Below are positions 36,581 to 46,263 of a stretch of 64,000 nucleotides of DNA, in pieces. The notes beneath the pieces were generated by a model. That model was not told where the DNA came from. It saw only the letters and a list, made by a program, of their open reading frames with translations, and did no database searches. How positions within the stretch are numbered: the first letter of the stretch is position 1; each line of letters begins with the position of its first letter. The DNA is from RBG-16-64-13 sp963718375 (lineage in GTDB: Bacteria > Actinomycetota > Thermoleophilia > RBG-16-64-13). The stretch covers positions 62,001 to 126,000 of the forward strand of contig CAVQZD010000005.1 of NCBI GenBank assembly GCA_963718375.1, given 5' to 3'. Position numbers and translations under genes: made by a program.

Positions 36581-37669
36581 CTAGGCTGTCTCCCTCATGG
36601 CCTGGATATCCTCAGAAGCCTTTATCTGCTCCAAGGCCTTGGCCTCTATCTGCCGGATGCGCTCCCTGCTGACGTTGAAGCGTGAACTCACTTCGGCCAA
36701 CGTACGGGGGTGCTCGCCCTTGAGGCCAAAGCGAAGCTCGACTACCTTGCGCTCGCGCTCGTCCATGGCTTTGAGAACGCGGTCCAAGCTCTCTTTTGCT
36801 ATAAGGCTGGAAACAACCTCCGCCGGATCGGGAGTCTTGGAGTTCTCGATGAAATCGCCAAGCTCCGCATCCTCTTCGTCACCGATGGGCGTCTCCAGAG
36901 AAGTTGTGCGCTGAGCGATCTTGCGCATTTCCTGGACTTCCTGGGGTTCGATGCCTAGCTCGGCCGCGAGGTCATCCTCGCTGGGTTCTTTGCCGGTCTC
37001 CGACAGCAGCTTGCGTTCCGTGCGCACCATCTTGTTGATCTTCTCGATCATGTGCACCGGGATGCGTATGTTGCGGTCCTGATTCGCGATGGCCCTGGTA
37101 ATGGCCTGACGGATCCACCAGGTGGCGTAAGTCGAGAACTTGAAGCCCTTGCGATAGTCGAACTTCTCGACCGCGCGGATAAGGCCGGTGTTACCCTCTT
37201 GGATGAGGTCGAGCAGATCCATGTCCTGCGTGTAGTAGTTCTTCGCTATGGAGATGACCAACCGCAGGTTGGACTGGATCATGCGGTCCTTGGCGCGCTT
37301 GTCTCCCGCCTCGATGCGGATGGCGAGCTCGATCTCCTCATCTTTGGAGAGGAGGGGGATCTCGCCGGCTTCCTTGAGGTACAGCCTCAGAGGGTCATGG
37401 GTGACGGTCTGGATAGAAAGATCGAGAACAGGCTCAGTGGACTCCAAGACGCCCTGGCTGACCGGGCTCTGTTCGTATATCTCGATGGATTGATCGAAGA
37501 GCTGAGAGTAGAGGTCCTCGATCTCCTCCATTGCCATGTCGTTCTCTTCGACGAGACCCATTATCTCGTCGCTGGTCACATAGCCGCGCTCCTGGCCCAT
37601 TTGGAGGAGGTCTTGAACGTCCACGATGGTCCGGACGTCGACGGTAGCGATATCACTTTCTCTTTGCAC
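36581..37669 (-). CDS. rpoD: Primary sigma factor (sigma-A/RpoD)
   Basis: Housekeeping sigma-70 factor. It is 362 aa, short like Gram-positive SigA. Residues 10-70 resemble region 1.1. Region 1.2 is DPLRLYLKEAGEIPLL. Region 2 includes SNLRLVISIAKNYY, DLLDLIQEGNTGLIRAVEKF, and KFSTYATWWIRQAITRAIAN for -10 recognition. Region 3 is around EDDLAAELGI. Region 4.2 ends TLAEVSSRFNVSRERIRQIE. GTG start with AGGAG upstream. Two promoters lie upstream: a strong sigma-A site and one carrying a LexA-type box. Confidence 0.96.
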   Translation of the reverse strand: MQRESDIATVDVRTIVDVQDLLQMGQERGYVTSDEIMGLVEENDMAMEEIEDLYSQLFDQSIEIYEQSPVSQGVLESTEPVLDLSIQTVTHDPLRLYLKEAGEIPLLSKDEEIELAIRIEAGDKRAKDRMIQSNLRLVISIAKNYYTQDMDLLDLIQEGNTGLIRAVEKFDYRKGFKFSTYATWWIRQAITRAIANQDRNIRIPVHMIEKINKMVRTERKLLSETGKEPSEDDLAAELGIEPQEVQEMRKIAQRTTSLETPIGDEEDAELGDFIENSKTPDPAEVVSSLIAKESLDRVLKAMDERERKVVELRFGLKGEHPRTLAEVSSRFNVSRERIRQIEAKALEQIKASEDIQAMRETA

Positions 37670-37739
37670 GGTCTCCTGCTATCCTATCTGAAGGTTTAAA
37701 GTTTCCCTTTGCACATCATTACACGACGCAAACCGCAAC

Positions 37740-37768
37740 AGTATACTCTGCACCAGGTTTGCGGTCAA
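37740..37768 (-). promoter_or_regulatory. rpoD promoter P1 (sigma-A type)
   Basis: On the minus strand, TTGACC (37768-37763), a 17-nt spacer and TATACT (37745-37740). Both hexamers match consensus at 5 of 6 positions. It gives a leader of about 65 nt before the GTG. A perfect 8-bp inverted repeat, CGCAAACC (37727-37734) and GGTTTGCG (37756-37763), brackets the -10. Confidence 0.75.
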
Positions 37769-37806
37769 TCTTATTCTTGAATACCCAGAAATCTGATGCT
37801 GCATCC

Positions 37807-37835
37807 ATTCTACCGAACAAACGTTCGTTTGGCAA
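37807..37835 (-). promoter_or_regulatory. rpoD promoter P2 with LexA (SOS) box in its spacer
   Basis: On the minus strand, TTGCCA (37835-37830), a 17-nt spacer and TAGAAT (37812-37807). The spacer contains a perfect CGAAC-N4-GTTCG palindrome (37814-37827, CGAACAAACGTTCG on the + strand), the LexA-box consensus of Gram-positive bacteria. LexA bound there would block this promoter, so it should fire after DNA damage. Confidence 0.65.
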
Positions 37836-37991
37836 CCGTTTGCCGCCTTTTTCTTGCTGACGGCGCGTGGTTCTCACGGGTTCCCCAAGGTAAGGCCAAT
37901 CCGGGCACTCGGCGGACACTTCCAGTCCGGCGCCTTGTGTGAGAAAGTCGTGCGGGTCGAGGAGAAGGTGCATCATGGGGGAGTGGTCTGA

Positions 37992-39023
37992 GTGCAAGAG
38001 CAGAGCGAGGCGACTGTGGCTATAGAGACAGCTGTGACGTTGGCGCTTGATGCTGAGGGTGGTGACAGAGCTCCGACCGAGATCATCGCGGGGGCGTTGG
38101 AGGCGGCGTCGGCCCGCCTGCGGGTCCTGTTGGTGGGCCGTCCAGGCATCATAGAGCCGCTTCTCGAAGGGGCCGACCGCAGCCATGTGGAGATAGTACC
38201 CAGCCGGTCGGTCGTCGGATGCGATATGGAGCCGGCAGCTGCCGTGAAGAACATGCAGGACTCCTCCATAGTCGTGGGGTGCAAGACGGTGGCAGAAGGG
38301 CGGTCGCAGGGCTTCGTCTCCGCGGGCAGCACGGGGGCGATGCTGGCAGGCTCTCTGCTGTTCGTGAAGCGGGCGGCGGGCATCAAGCGGCCGGCGATCG
38401 TCACCATCCTGCCGGGCGACACGGGCCCCGTCGTGTTCTTGGACGCCGGGGCCAATGCTGATTGCCGGCCAGAGAACCTGCTGGAGTTCGGGGTGTTGGG
38501 CGCGGCCTTCGCTCGCGCGGCGCTTGGCATGGAGCGCCCTCGTGTAGGTCTGCTCAATATCGGAGAAGAACGCGAGAAGGGGAGCGAGTTGGCGAGAGCG
38601 GCACATGGCTTGCTCCAACGCTCTGGACTGGACTTCGTCGGCAACATCGAAGGTCGCGACGTACTGGGGGGGCTTACGGAAGTCGTGGTCACCGATGGGT
38701 TCACCGGCAACGTGGCGCTGAAGCTACTGGAGGGGTGTTCGGCGTCGCTGTTCGGCCGAGTCAGACAGGCTGCGAACAGCAGCCTGAGGGCGAAGCTCGG
38801 GGGACTGTTGTTGCGACCGGCCTTGAGAAAGGTGAGGGCAGACCTGGACCCGGAGGAGTACGGCGGCACGTATCTTCTCGGGGTGAAGGGCCTCGTCGTG
38901 ATCTGCCATGGCAACTCGTCGCGCAAGGCAATTGCCAACGCGCTCCGTTTTGGGGCCGAAGCGCTCAGACGAGGCGTGCTGGAGACAGTGGAACAGGAGT
39001 TTCGGGAGATGAGCAACACTTGA
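37992..39023 (+). CDS. plsX: Phosphate acyltransferase PlsX
   Basis: Makes acyl-phosphate from acyl-ACP for phospholipid synthesis. It is 343 aa from GTG 37992 with GGGGGAG upstream. Motifs are TLALDAEGGDRAPTEIIAGA, VSAGSTGAMLAGSLLFVKR, VFLDAGANADCRPENLLEFG, VGLLNIGEEREKGSEL and VVTDGFTGNVALKLLEG. It is followed by acpP and rnc, a standard plsX-acpP-rnc-smc-ftsY neighbourhood lacking fabD, fabG and rpmF. Confidence 0.94.
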   Translation: MQEQSEATVAIETAVTLALDAEGGDRAPTEIIAGALEAASARLRVLLVGRPGIIEPLLEGADRSHVEIVPSRSVVGCDMEPAAAVKNMQDSSIVVGCKTVAEGRSQGFVSAGSTGAMLAGSLLFVKRAAGIKRPAIVTILPGDTGPVVFLDAGANADCRPENLLEFGVLGAAFARAALGMERPRVGLLNIGEEREKGSELARAAHGLLQRSGLDFVGNIEGRDVLGGLTEVVVTDGFTGNVALKLLEGCSASLFGRVRQAANSSLRAKLGGLLLRPALRKVRADLDPEEYGGTYLLGVKGLVVICHGNSSRKAIANALRFGAEALRRGVLETVEQEFREMSNT

Positions 39024-39028
39024 GGGGC

Positions 39029-39057
39029 TGCCGTGTGTCGACTGCCGCTGATACAAT
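39029..39057 (+). promoter_or_regulatory. Candidate promoter for acpP
   Basis: A good -10 hexamer TACAAT (39052-39057) lies 58 nt before the acpP start; the matching -35 position (TGCCGT, 39029-39034) is poor. acpP is often separately and strongly transcribed. Low certainty. Confidence 0.35.
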
Positions 39058-39115
39058 ATCGCGGCAGTGAAGTGGTTGCGATGGTTGGACCAACCGAATC
39101 GTTAAGGAGATGCAG

Positions 39116-39355
39116 ATGAGCAAAGACGAGATCCTCGCGAAGTTGCGCGACATCCTGGTCGATCAGCTTGGGGTCGATGCAGGAAGCGTGACGCTGGAGG
39201 CCTCGTTCTCGGATGATCTGGACGCGGACAGCTTGGACCTGGTGGAGCTCATCATGGAGCTCGAGGATCAGTTCGGTCTGAAGATCAGCGACGAGGAAGC
39301 GCAGACGCTTACCACCGTGGGCGCGGCGGTAGACTTCATAGCCGAGCGCATCTGA
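39116..39355 (+). CDS. acpP: Acyl carrier protein
   Basis: Carries growing acyl chains on a 4'-phosphopantetheine arm. It is 79 aa. AAGGAG (39104-39109) lies 6 nt before ATG 39116, which is preferred over ATG 39110. The modified Ser is in FSDDLDADSLDLVELIMELE, and the acidic helix 2 (EDQFGLKISDEEAQTL) is typical. A strong terminator hairpin follows, so ACP can be expressed apart from rnc-smc. Confidence 0.96.
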   Translation: MSKDEILAKLRDILVDQLGVDAGSVTLEASFSDDLDADSLDLVELIMELEDQFGLKISDEEAQTLTTVGAAVDFIAERI

Positions 39356-39386
39356 CCCCACTCTACTTGCCTGACAGGATAGGTAT

Positions 39387-39430
39387 GCGGGGACTGCCGG
39401 CATTCAGGCGGGCGGTCCCCGCTCGTTTGT
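39387..39430 (+). terminator. Intrinsic terminator after acpP
   Basis: GCGGGGAC (39387-39394) pairs perfectly with GTCCCCGC (39415-39422); the stem extends with T-G and GCC/GGC pairs to 12 bp around a 12-nt loop. The T-rich TCGTTTGTT follows. It lies 31 nt beyond the acpP stop and inside the longest rnc reading frame, arguing for a later rnc start. Confidence 0.65.
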
Positions 39431-39483
39431 TCGGCAGACCCCGGACTGGGCACGGCGCACCTATCATCAGGGGCGGGCGTCTG

Positions 39484-40149
39484 TTGGGGCTGGTCTCGTG
39501 TCTTCCCCCTGAACTACGTGCGCTCGCCCTGACCCACTCCTCGCAAGCTGCGACGCGGGTCGAATCGAACGAGCGTCTGGAGTTCCTGGGCGATAGTGTG
39601 TTGGGCCTGATCATCGCGGCGGAGTTGTTCGATCGTTACCCTGAGAGTGAGGAGGGGGACCTGGCCCGTCTGAAGTCATATGTGGTGAGTCGCGCCAACT
39701 GCGCTGAAGTGGCGGAGGGTTTGGGCATCGAGCGCCTAATGGCCACGGAGGCGGGGGAGGCTCGCCACCGGCACGGACAGCATGCCCACGGCAAAGCTAT
39801 AGCAGGCAATGCACTGGAGGCCTTGATAGGAGCGTGCTTCTTGACCTACGGTCTGGAGGGCACGCGTGGGGCCGTGGCCGAGGTGTTCGAGTCGGCGATG
39901 CAGCGTGGAGTGGACAGCAGCCTCGACTCGAAGACCACCCTGCAGGAGCTGCTAGCTCGGCGGGGTCTGCAGCCGCAGTACAAGCTCGCGTCCGAGGATG
40001 GGCCGGCGCACGCCCGCATATTCTGTTCGGACGTGATCGTGGACGGTTCGGTCCGAGGGACGGGCACGGGTACGACCATCAAGATGAGCGAGCAGGCGGC
40101 GGCAAGGGAAGCCCTGAGTTCTTACGGCGTCAAGGCGGAGGACGGCTGA
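39484..40149 (+). CDS. rnc: Ribonuclease III
   Basis: Double-strand-specific endoribonuclease for rRNA and mRNA processing. It is 221 aa from TTG 39484. The frame is open to 39367, with ATG 39385 possible (254 aa), but that region holds the acpP terminator, and family members begin about 18 residues before LALTHSS. An AGGGG lies about 10 nt before the TTG. The catalytic signature is NERLEFLGDSVLGLIIAAEL with a second acidic site in GNALEALIGACFL. The C-terminal dsRNA-binding domain starts at SKTTLQELLARRGLQPQYKL. smc begins 1 nt after the stop. Confidence 0.92.
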   Translation: MGLVSCLPPELRALALTHSSQAATRVESNERLEFLGDSVLGLIIAAELFDRYPESEEGDLARLKSYVVSRANCAEVAEGLGIERLMATEAGEARHRHGQHAHGKAIAGNALEALIGACFLTYGLEGTRGAVAEVFESAMQRGVDSSLDSKTTLQELLARRGLQPQYKLASEDGPAHARIFCSDVIVDGSVRGTGTGTTIKMSEQAAAREALSSYGVKAEDG

Positions 40150-40150
40150 G

Positions 40151-43100
40151 GTGGTTCATCTGCAGTCCGTCCGCATACGGGGCTTCAAGACCTTCGCGAA
40201 GCCCACCGAGCTGATCCTCGAACCGGGTGTCACCGTCATAATCGGGCCTAACGGCAGCGGCAAGAGCAATATCGCGGACGCGGTCCTCTGGGTCCTTGGC
40301 GAGCAGAGCCCGGGCAACCTGCGGGGCCGAACCATGCAGGACGTCATGTTCTCGGGCGCCGACGGCAAGAAGCAGAGCGCGGTAGCTGAGGTATCCCTAG
40401 TCTTCAACAACGGGTGCGGGACACTGCCGCTCGACTGCAGCGAGTTGGAGGTGACCAGGCGCCTCACCAAGGACACGGGGTCCGAATACCGGTTGAACGG
40501 CAGCAGCTGCCGGCTGCTGGACATCCAAGACATAGTAGGGCAGTTGGGCTTGGGCAGGGAGATGCACAGCGTCATCAGCCAAGGGAAGGTCGAGTCCCTG
40601 CTGAACTCGAGTGCAGAGGCGCGCCGGGCCATGGTCGAAGAGGCAGCTGGACTGGGTCGCTTCAAGAAAAGACGGGAGAGAGCTCAAGCGAAGCTGGAGC
40701 GGGCGACGCAGAACCTGGTGCGGGCTCGTGATATCGAGGAGGAAGTCCGGAGCGCCATGCGACCGCTGAAGCAGCAAGTGACGGCGGCGGAACGCTTTTC
40801 CGAGGCCACCGAGGACTGGGCTATCGCACGAGGGCGACTGCTCCTCGTGTCGCTTCTCGAGGTCCAGGAGGCGCACAAGAGCGGTGAGGACCAACTGGCG
40901 CTGGTCGACGGCGGGCTGAGCCAGGTGGGTGCCAAGGTCGCGGACCTACGCCGGCAAAGGGCGGCCGAAGAAGAGGGCTTCACCGTCGCCCTCAAAGAGC
41001 GCGAAAGGCTGAGCAGCCTCTTCCACGAGGCGCGTGCTGCAGCTGAATACCTGGAGACCAGGACAGCGGCCCTCCGGCAGAGGTTGGCACGCGCAGAAGG
41101 TGACCTCGATCGGGCTGAACGTCGTCTGGAGATGGCTACCAACGACGCGGCGTCCTCCGCTGCGCGCATGGCTGAGGTGATGACGGGGACTGCAGACGAG
41201 ATCCGCCTGGAGCGCGTGGGAGCATGGTCCGAGGACCTAAGAAGGGCCTTGGAGGGTGCGCTCCCCGCCTACCACGAGGCGACTCAGCAAGAGGACGATC
41301 TGAAGGACGGCGTGTTCGAACTGGAAGCAGCTAGGTCGCGCGCGCTCCAGGAGAGGGACTTCCTGAGGCGTGAGAGGGAGGAGAGGGGCCGGGTCGGCGG
41401 CGAGTTGGCCGCCCTGTTGAAGCTGACGCAGGACCGACACGAGCAGATGAGAGCTGAGGTCCTGCGACTAGAGGAGGCTGTCATCTCAGCCGAGCAGGCG
41501 GTCGAAGCCGCAGAGGTCGGAGTACGGGACGCGACCGTAGCCCGAGACATGGCGCGTGACCGCGGACAGGAAGCGATACGCGCCGAAGCCGCTCTTGCTG
41601 AGGTGCTGGCAGGCCTTGAGTCGCGCCAGACGGTGCTGCAGGGGTTGTTGGAGCGCAGGGAAGGGCTGCCCGCAGGGGCTCGTGATCTGCTGGCACGGAG
41701 CGAGGACTACCGGTCGCTGGCAGAGGTGCTTGTGGTTCGACCGGGGTTTGAACGAGCGGTATCGGCCTCACTGGGGGCCTTGATCCAAGCGGTCGTCGTC
41801 CCGAACGGAGTCGAGCTCGGCCGGGCGCTCAGCGAAGCGGACGGACCTCTGGAGATGCTGGGCCAGACAGAGGAGCCGGGTCCCGGTGCCGACCGAGTCG
41901 CGGCCCCCGCCGGCACCTGTGACCTGTGGGAGCTGGTCGATGGACCGGCGAACGTCATACGGACGCTGAAGTCGCTTATGCCGCAAACGTTCGTGATCGA
42001 GGGGGAAGGGGGCTTGGACGAGAGCGCCCGACTCCTTCAGGGCATGGCGCGGCAGTCCGATGCTCGCCTCGTCAGCAGGGCGGGAGAGGTTCTGCAGGCG
42101 GGCATCCACGCGGCGCGCAGAAGAGAGGTGGGAGCAGAGAGCCTCATGGCGGCCACCGGAGAATTGGAGTCTGCCCGCAAGGAATACCTGTCTGTACGCG
42201 GGGAGCACGAAGAGGCGGGCAGAGTCGCAGCCAGGGCGTCCTCGGAGACCCTCGAGGCCGACAAGACCCTGAGGGAACGGGAGGAGCAGGCCCGGGCGGC
42301 TGACCACCAGGTGGCGAGTCGGCGCAGCGAGCTGGATCTGTGTCGACACAGGGTGGAAGAGGCCGACGGTCAGCTGAGCGAACTTCGCGACCGAGACGCG
42401 CGGGAAGCGAGTCTGATGGGGGAGCTCGCAGGTCAACTACAAGGCGTCGAAGAGACGTTGGCTGCCAGGGATTCCGAGCTCGAGCAAGCGAGGACGGCGC
42501 TGCGCGAGCTGCAGGCGAACCTGGAAGGGATGCGTAGGACGGTCGCCAGGCTGGAAGACAAAAAGGGACAGTCGACCCTGGTAGAGGTCAAGCTGCGCGA
42601 ACGGTGTCGATCACTGGTCTCCGAGAGGGCACGTGTGGCGGGTCGCAAGGACACTGCGGAGTTCGAAGTAGAGCGGTGGCGCCGCCGAGTCGGATTCCTC
42701 AAGGACTATGCTCCCGTCATGGCGCGCTTGTTGTCCACGGCGGAGAGCCTGGCCGAGAGGGGACGGTCGGCTGTGGAGAGTCTGCAGTCAGAAGCAGAGG
42801 CCAGTCGCGATCAGACCGAGGGTACGGCGAAGACGATGCGTGACTGGGGCGACGCCGAGATCGGACTGCAGAGAGAATACGATGAGATGACCAATCGTCT
42901 TACCGAGGTACGGGTAGAGCAGGCGAGGCTGGAAGATCGACGGATGCAGTTGGAGGGGGAGATCGCGGAACTGCGAAGGCGCCACTTGGGACCAAGAGAA
43001 TTGAGACCCGAAGATGTGGCGGGCTCCGATATCCAATCTCTGGAAGCCGCAGTCGAGAGGGCCGAACGGCGCCGCGAGCGCATAGGGCCGATCAACCCGC

Positions 43101-43756
43101 TAGCGGAACAGGAATATGGGCAGATGCAGGAACGCGCAGACTTCCTTGCCGAGCAGAGGGCGGACCTCGAGGCGGCGGCGGTTCAGTTGCAGGAGGTCAT
43201 CGCCGGTCTTGACGAGCACATCGAGCGTTCATTCAATGAAGTATTCGAAGCCGCCACAGAACACTTCGAGGCTGTGATCTCGGTGGTCTTCCCTGGAGCA
43301 AGGGGGTCACTGCGGCTCGTGGACAGCAAGCCGAGCCTTCGCCCCTTCTCTGAGGAGGATGAGGCGGTGGTAGACGACCTATCCGAGGACGAAACGGGCC
43401 AGTCACCAAGGGGCGTCAACCTCGAGGTCAAATTTGCCAACAAGGCTCCCCGCAGCCTCAGCCTCTTGTCTGGCGGCGAGAAGGCGATGACGGCGATCGC
43501 CTTCCTGTTCTCTTTGTTCCTGGCCAAGCCTTGTCCCTTCTACATCCTGGACGAGGTGGAGGCTTCACTCGACGACATCAATATTCGGCGCTTCCTATCA
43601 TTGGTGCAGCGATATAGGGACCGCACCCAGTTCATCATCATCACCCACCAGCGCCAGACCATGGAGGTCGCCGATACCCTGTACGGGGTCGCGCTTGAGA
43701 GCGACGGGACCTCAAGGGTGCTCTCTCGCAAGATGAGTATGGCGAAAGGAGCATAG
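40151..43756 (+). CDS. smc: Chromosome segregation ATPase SMC
   Basis: Condensin ATPase that organises and segregates the chromosome with ScpA/ScpB (not in this window). It is 1201 aa, full length. The N-terminal head has GFKTFAKPTEL and the Walker A VIIGPNGSGKSNIADAVLW. Two long coiled coils (about 165-490 and 670-1030) flank a hinge near 500-660. The C-terminal head has LSLLSGGEKAMTAIAFLFSL (signature motif) and FYILDEVEASLDDINIRRF (Walker B and D-loop). Start GTG 40151 is coupled to rnc; no strong ribosome-binding site is visible. Confidence 0.97.
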   Translation: MVHLQSVRIRGFKTFAKPTELILEPGVTVIIGPNGSGKSNIADAVLWVLGEQSPGNLRGRTMQDVMFSGADGKKQSAVAEVSLVFNNGCGTLPLDCSELEVTRRLTKDTGSEYRLNGSSCRLLDIQDIVGQLGLGREMHSVISQGKVESLLNSSAEARRAMVEEAAGLGRFKKRRERAQAKLERATQNLVRARDIEEEVRSAMRPLKQQVTAAERFSEATEDWAIARGRLLLVSLLEVQEAHKSGEDQLALVDGGLSQVGAKVADLRRQRAAEEEGFTVALKERERLSSLFHEARAAAEYLETRTAALRQRLARAEGDLDRAERRLEMATNDAASSAARMAEVMTGTADEIRLERVGAWSEDLRRALEGALPAYHEATQQEDDLKDGVFELEAARSRALQERDFLRREREERGRVGGELAALLKLTQDRHEQMRAEVLRLEEAVISAEQAVEAAEVGVRDATVARDMARDRGQEAIRAEAALAEVLAGLESRQTVLQGLLERREGLPAGARDLLARSEDYRSLAEVLVVRPGFERAVSASLGALIQAVVVPNGVELGRALSEADGPLEMLGQTEEPGPGADRVAAPAGTCDLWELVDGPANVIRTLKSLMPQTFVIEGEGGLDESARLLQGMARQSDARLVSRAGEVLQAGIHAARRREVGAESLMAATGELESARKEYLSVRGEHEEAGRVAARASSETLEADKTLREREEQARAADHQVASRRSELDLCRHRVEEADGQLSELRDRDAREASLMGELAGQLQGVEETLAARDSELEQARTALRELQANLEGMRRTVARLEDKKGQSTLVEVKLRERCRSLVSERARVAGRKDTAEFEVERWRRRVGFLKDYAPVMARLLSTAESLAERGRSAVESLQSEAEASRDQTEGTAKTMRDWGDAEIGLQREYDEMTNRLTEVRVEQARLEDRRMQLEGEIAELRRRHLGPRELRPEDVAGSDIQSLEAAVERAERRRERIGPINPLAEQEYGQMQERADFLAEQRADLEAAAVQLQEVIAGLDEHIERSFNEVFEAATEHFEAVISVVFPGARGSLRLVDSKPSLRPFSEEDEAVVDDLSEDETGQSPRGVNLEVKFANKAPRSLSLLSGGEKAMTAIAFLFSLFLAKPCPFYILDEVEASLDDINIRRFLSLVQRYRDRTQFIIITHQRQTMEVADTLYGVALESDGTSRVLSRKMSMAKGA

Positions 43757-43759
43757 ACC

Positions 43760-44764
43760 TTGGAGCACGATTGGTCACAGGTCTTCATAGGTGTCAGCGC
43801 GCCAGAGGGCGCCGTCGGGAGCTCGGAAGGCGACGTGGCTCGCAAAGGGCGCTTGGCACAGCTGCGCGAAGGGCTGGCCAAGAGTCGCAAGGCTTTGCAG
43901 GCCCAGTTTCTCTCGGTGTTGTTCGATCGCTTCGATGACGAGCTTTGGGAGAGGATAGAAGAGGCCCTTATACAGGCAGACGTAGGTGTGGACACGACCG
44001 TCTCCATCGTCGAGGAGCTCGAGGCTCAGGCCAATCAGGGGACGATCAAGACCTCGGCGGAGCTGGTGGCGAAGCTGAGGGAGTTGGCGGCGGCTCACTT
44101 CTCTGCAGGAGACACGAGGATCGATGTTGCCCACAGCCCCGCGGTACTGCTCATGGCGGGTGTCAACGGCACGGGTAAGACCACGACGATCGGCAAGATC
44201 GCTTGGCATCTCAAAGAGCTGGGCAAGGAACCCCTGTTGGTGGCTGGCGACACGTTCCGAGCGGCCGCCATCGAACAGCTTGCCGAGTGGGGCAAGCGAG
44301 TGGGATGCGAGGTAGTCCGGCATGAGAGAGGCGGTGATCCGGGTGCCGTGGTGTTCGACGGTCTGGCGGCCGCGGAGGCGCGGGGTGCCGATGTGGTGAT
44401 CGTGGATACCGCGGGGCGTCTACACACCCAGGTCAACCTCATGAACGAACTATCCAAAGTGCGGCGGGTGATAGAGAAGCGTATGCCTGGAGCGCCTCAT
44501 GAGACCCTGGTGTGCATCGATGCGACTACGGGACAGAACGGTCTGATACAGGCCCGTATGTTCAAGGAGGCAGTCGATCTCACGGGCGTGGTCCTCACGA
44601 AGATGGACGGAACCGCCAAGGGCGGCATAGCCCTGGCCATCTCACACGAGTTGGATCTGCCCATCAAGTTGATAGGCACGGGCGAGAAGTTGGACAGTCT
44701 GCAGCCCTTCGACGCTGACACGTTCGCCGCCCTTCTTTTCGACGACTCCTTGATACACCACTAG
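43760..44764 (+). CDS. ftsY: Signal recognition particle receptor FtsY
   Basis: SRP-receptor GTPase that docks ribosome-SRP complexes at the membrane. It is 334 aa from TTG 43760, with AAAGGAG about 10 nt upstream. A short acidic A-domain (to about 40) precedes the N domain. The G domain has GVNGTGKTTTIGKIAW, AGDTFRAAAIEQLAEW, VDTAGRLHTQVNLM, LTKMDGTAKGG and IKLIGTGEKLDSLQPFD. The A-domain is much shorter than in E. coli. The ffh gene follows after a 148-nt gap containing a promoter. Confidence 0.96.
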   Translation: MEHDWSQVFIGVSAPEGAVGSSEGDVARKGRLAQLREGLAKSRKALQAQFLSVLFDRFDDELWERIEEALIQADVGVDTTVSIVEELEAQANQGTIKTSAELVAKLRELAAAHFSAGDTRIDVAHSPAVLLMAGVNGTGKTTTIGKIAWHLKELGKEPLLVAGDTFRAAAIEQLAEWGKRVGCEVVRHERGGDPGAVVFDGLAAAEARGADVVIVDTAGRLHTQVNLMNELSKVRRVIEKRMPGAPHETLVCIDATTGQNGLIQARMFKEAVDLTGVVLTKMDGTAKGGIALAISHELDLPIKLIGTGEKLDSLQPFDADTFAALLFDDSLIHH

Positions 44765-44810
44765 CGAGTGAGGGGCCCGGTTCTCCAGGTCCGGAGTGAA
44801 GGCGGGCTGT

Positions 44811-44839
44811 TTGACGGGACCCGCACAGGCTAGTAAACT
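44811..44839 (+). promoter_or_regulatory. Promoter for the ffh-rpsP operon
   Basis: TTGACG (44811-44816), a 17-nt spacer and TAAACT (44834-44839), a near-consensus sigma-A promoter in the ftsY-ffh gap. It leaves an untranslated leader of about 65 nt. The same TAAACT hexamer recurs before rpsB. Confidence 0.7.
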
Positions 44840-44912
44840 GCCTGGTTCGTGGCCTAGGACAGGCTCTTCTGAGAGAGGTGCCGGAGAGTGCCTCCAGATG
44901 ACAAGGTGACAG

Positions 44913-46247
<1,335 letters not shown>

Positions 46248-46250
46248 TTT

Positions 46251-46262
46251 AAGGAGGTGATC
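46251..46262 (+). promoter_or_regulatory. Full-length anti-SD-complementary ribosome-binding site of rpsP
   Basis: AAGGAGGTGATC is complementary over 12 nt to the 3' end of 16S rRNA and ends 1 nt before ATG 46264. Such a complete match is rare and points to strong initiation for S16, or to control by masking. Confidence 0.7.
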
Positions 46263-46263
46263 A

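Larger units (their letters stand above)
37670..37991. other. 322-bp rpoD-plsX intergenic region
   Basis: This is the only gene-free stretch above 300 bases. It holds both predicted rpoD promoters (minus strand), an 8-bp inverted repeat around the first -10, the LexA-type box, and a weak GGCAA/TTGCC hairpin before five T residues (37831-37852). I see no convincing gene in it. The yceD and rpmF genes that often precede plsX are absent. No clear plsX promoter was found. Confidence 0.7.

Noticed and set aside
37831..37852. GGCAA/TTGCC hairpin followed by five T residues
   Set aside because: Looks like a small terminator, but there is no + strand gene upstream, and it overlaps the predicted -35 of rpoD P2; probably chance.
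37719..38618. 299-codon minus-strand ORF reaching into the rpoD-plsX gap
   Set aside because: Mostly antisense to plsX. The part in the gap contains the rpoD promoters and has no conserved motif or ribosome-binding site.
44765..44912. Possible 4.5S/SRP RNA or tRNA in the ftsY-ffh gap
   Set aside because: No SRP tetraloop/asymmetric-loop helix or tRNA cloverleaf could be found; the gap is explained by a promoter and leader.
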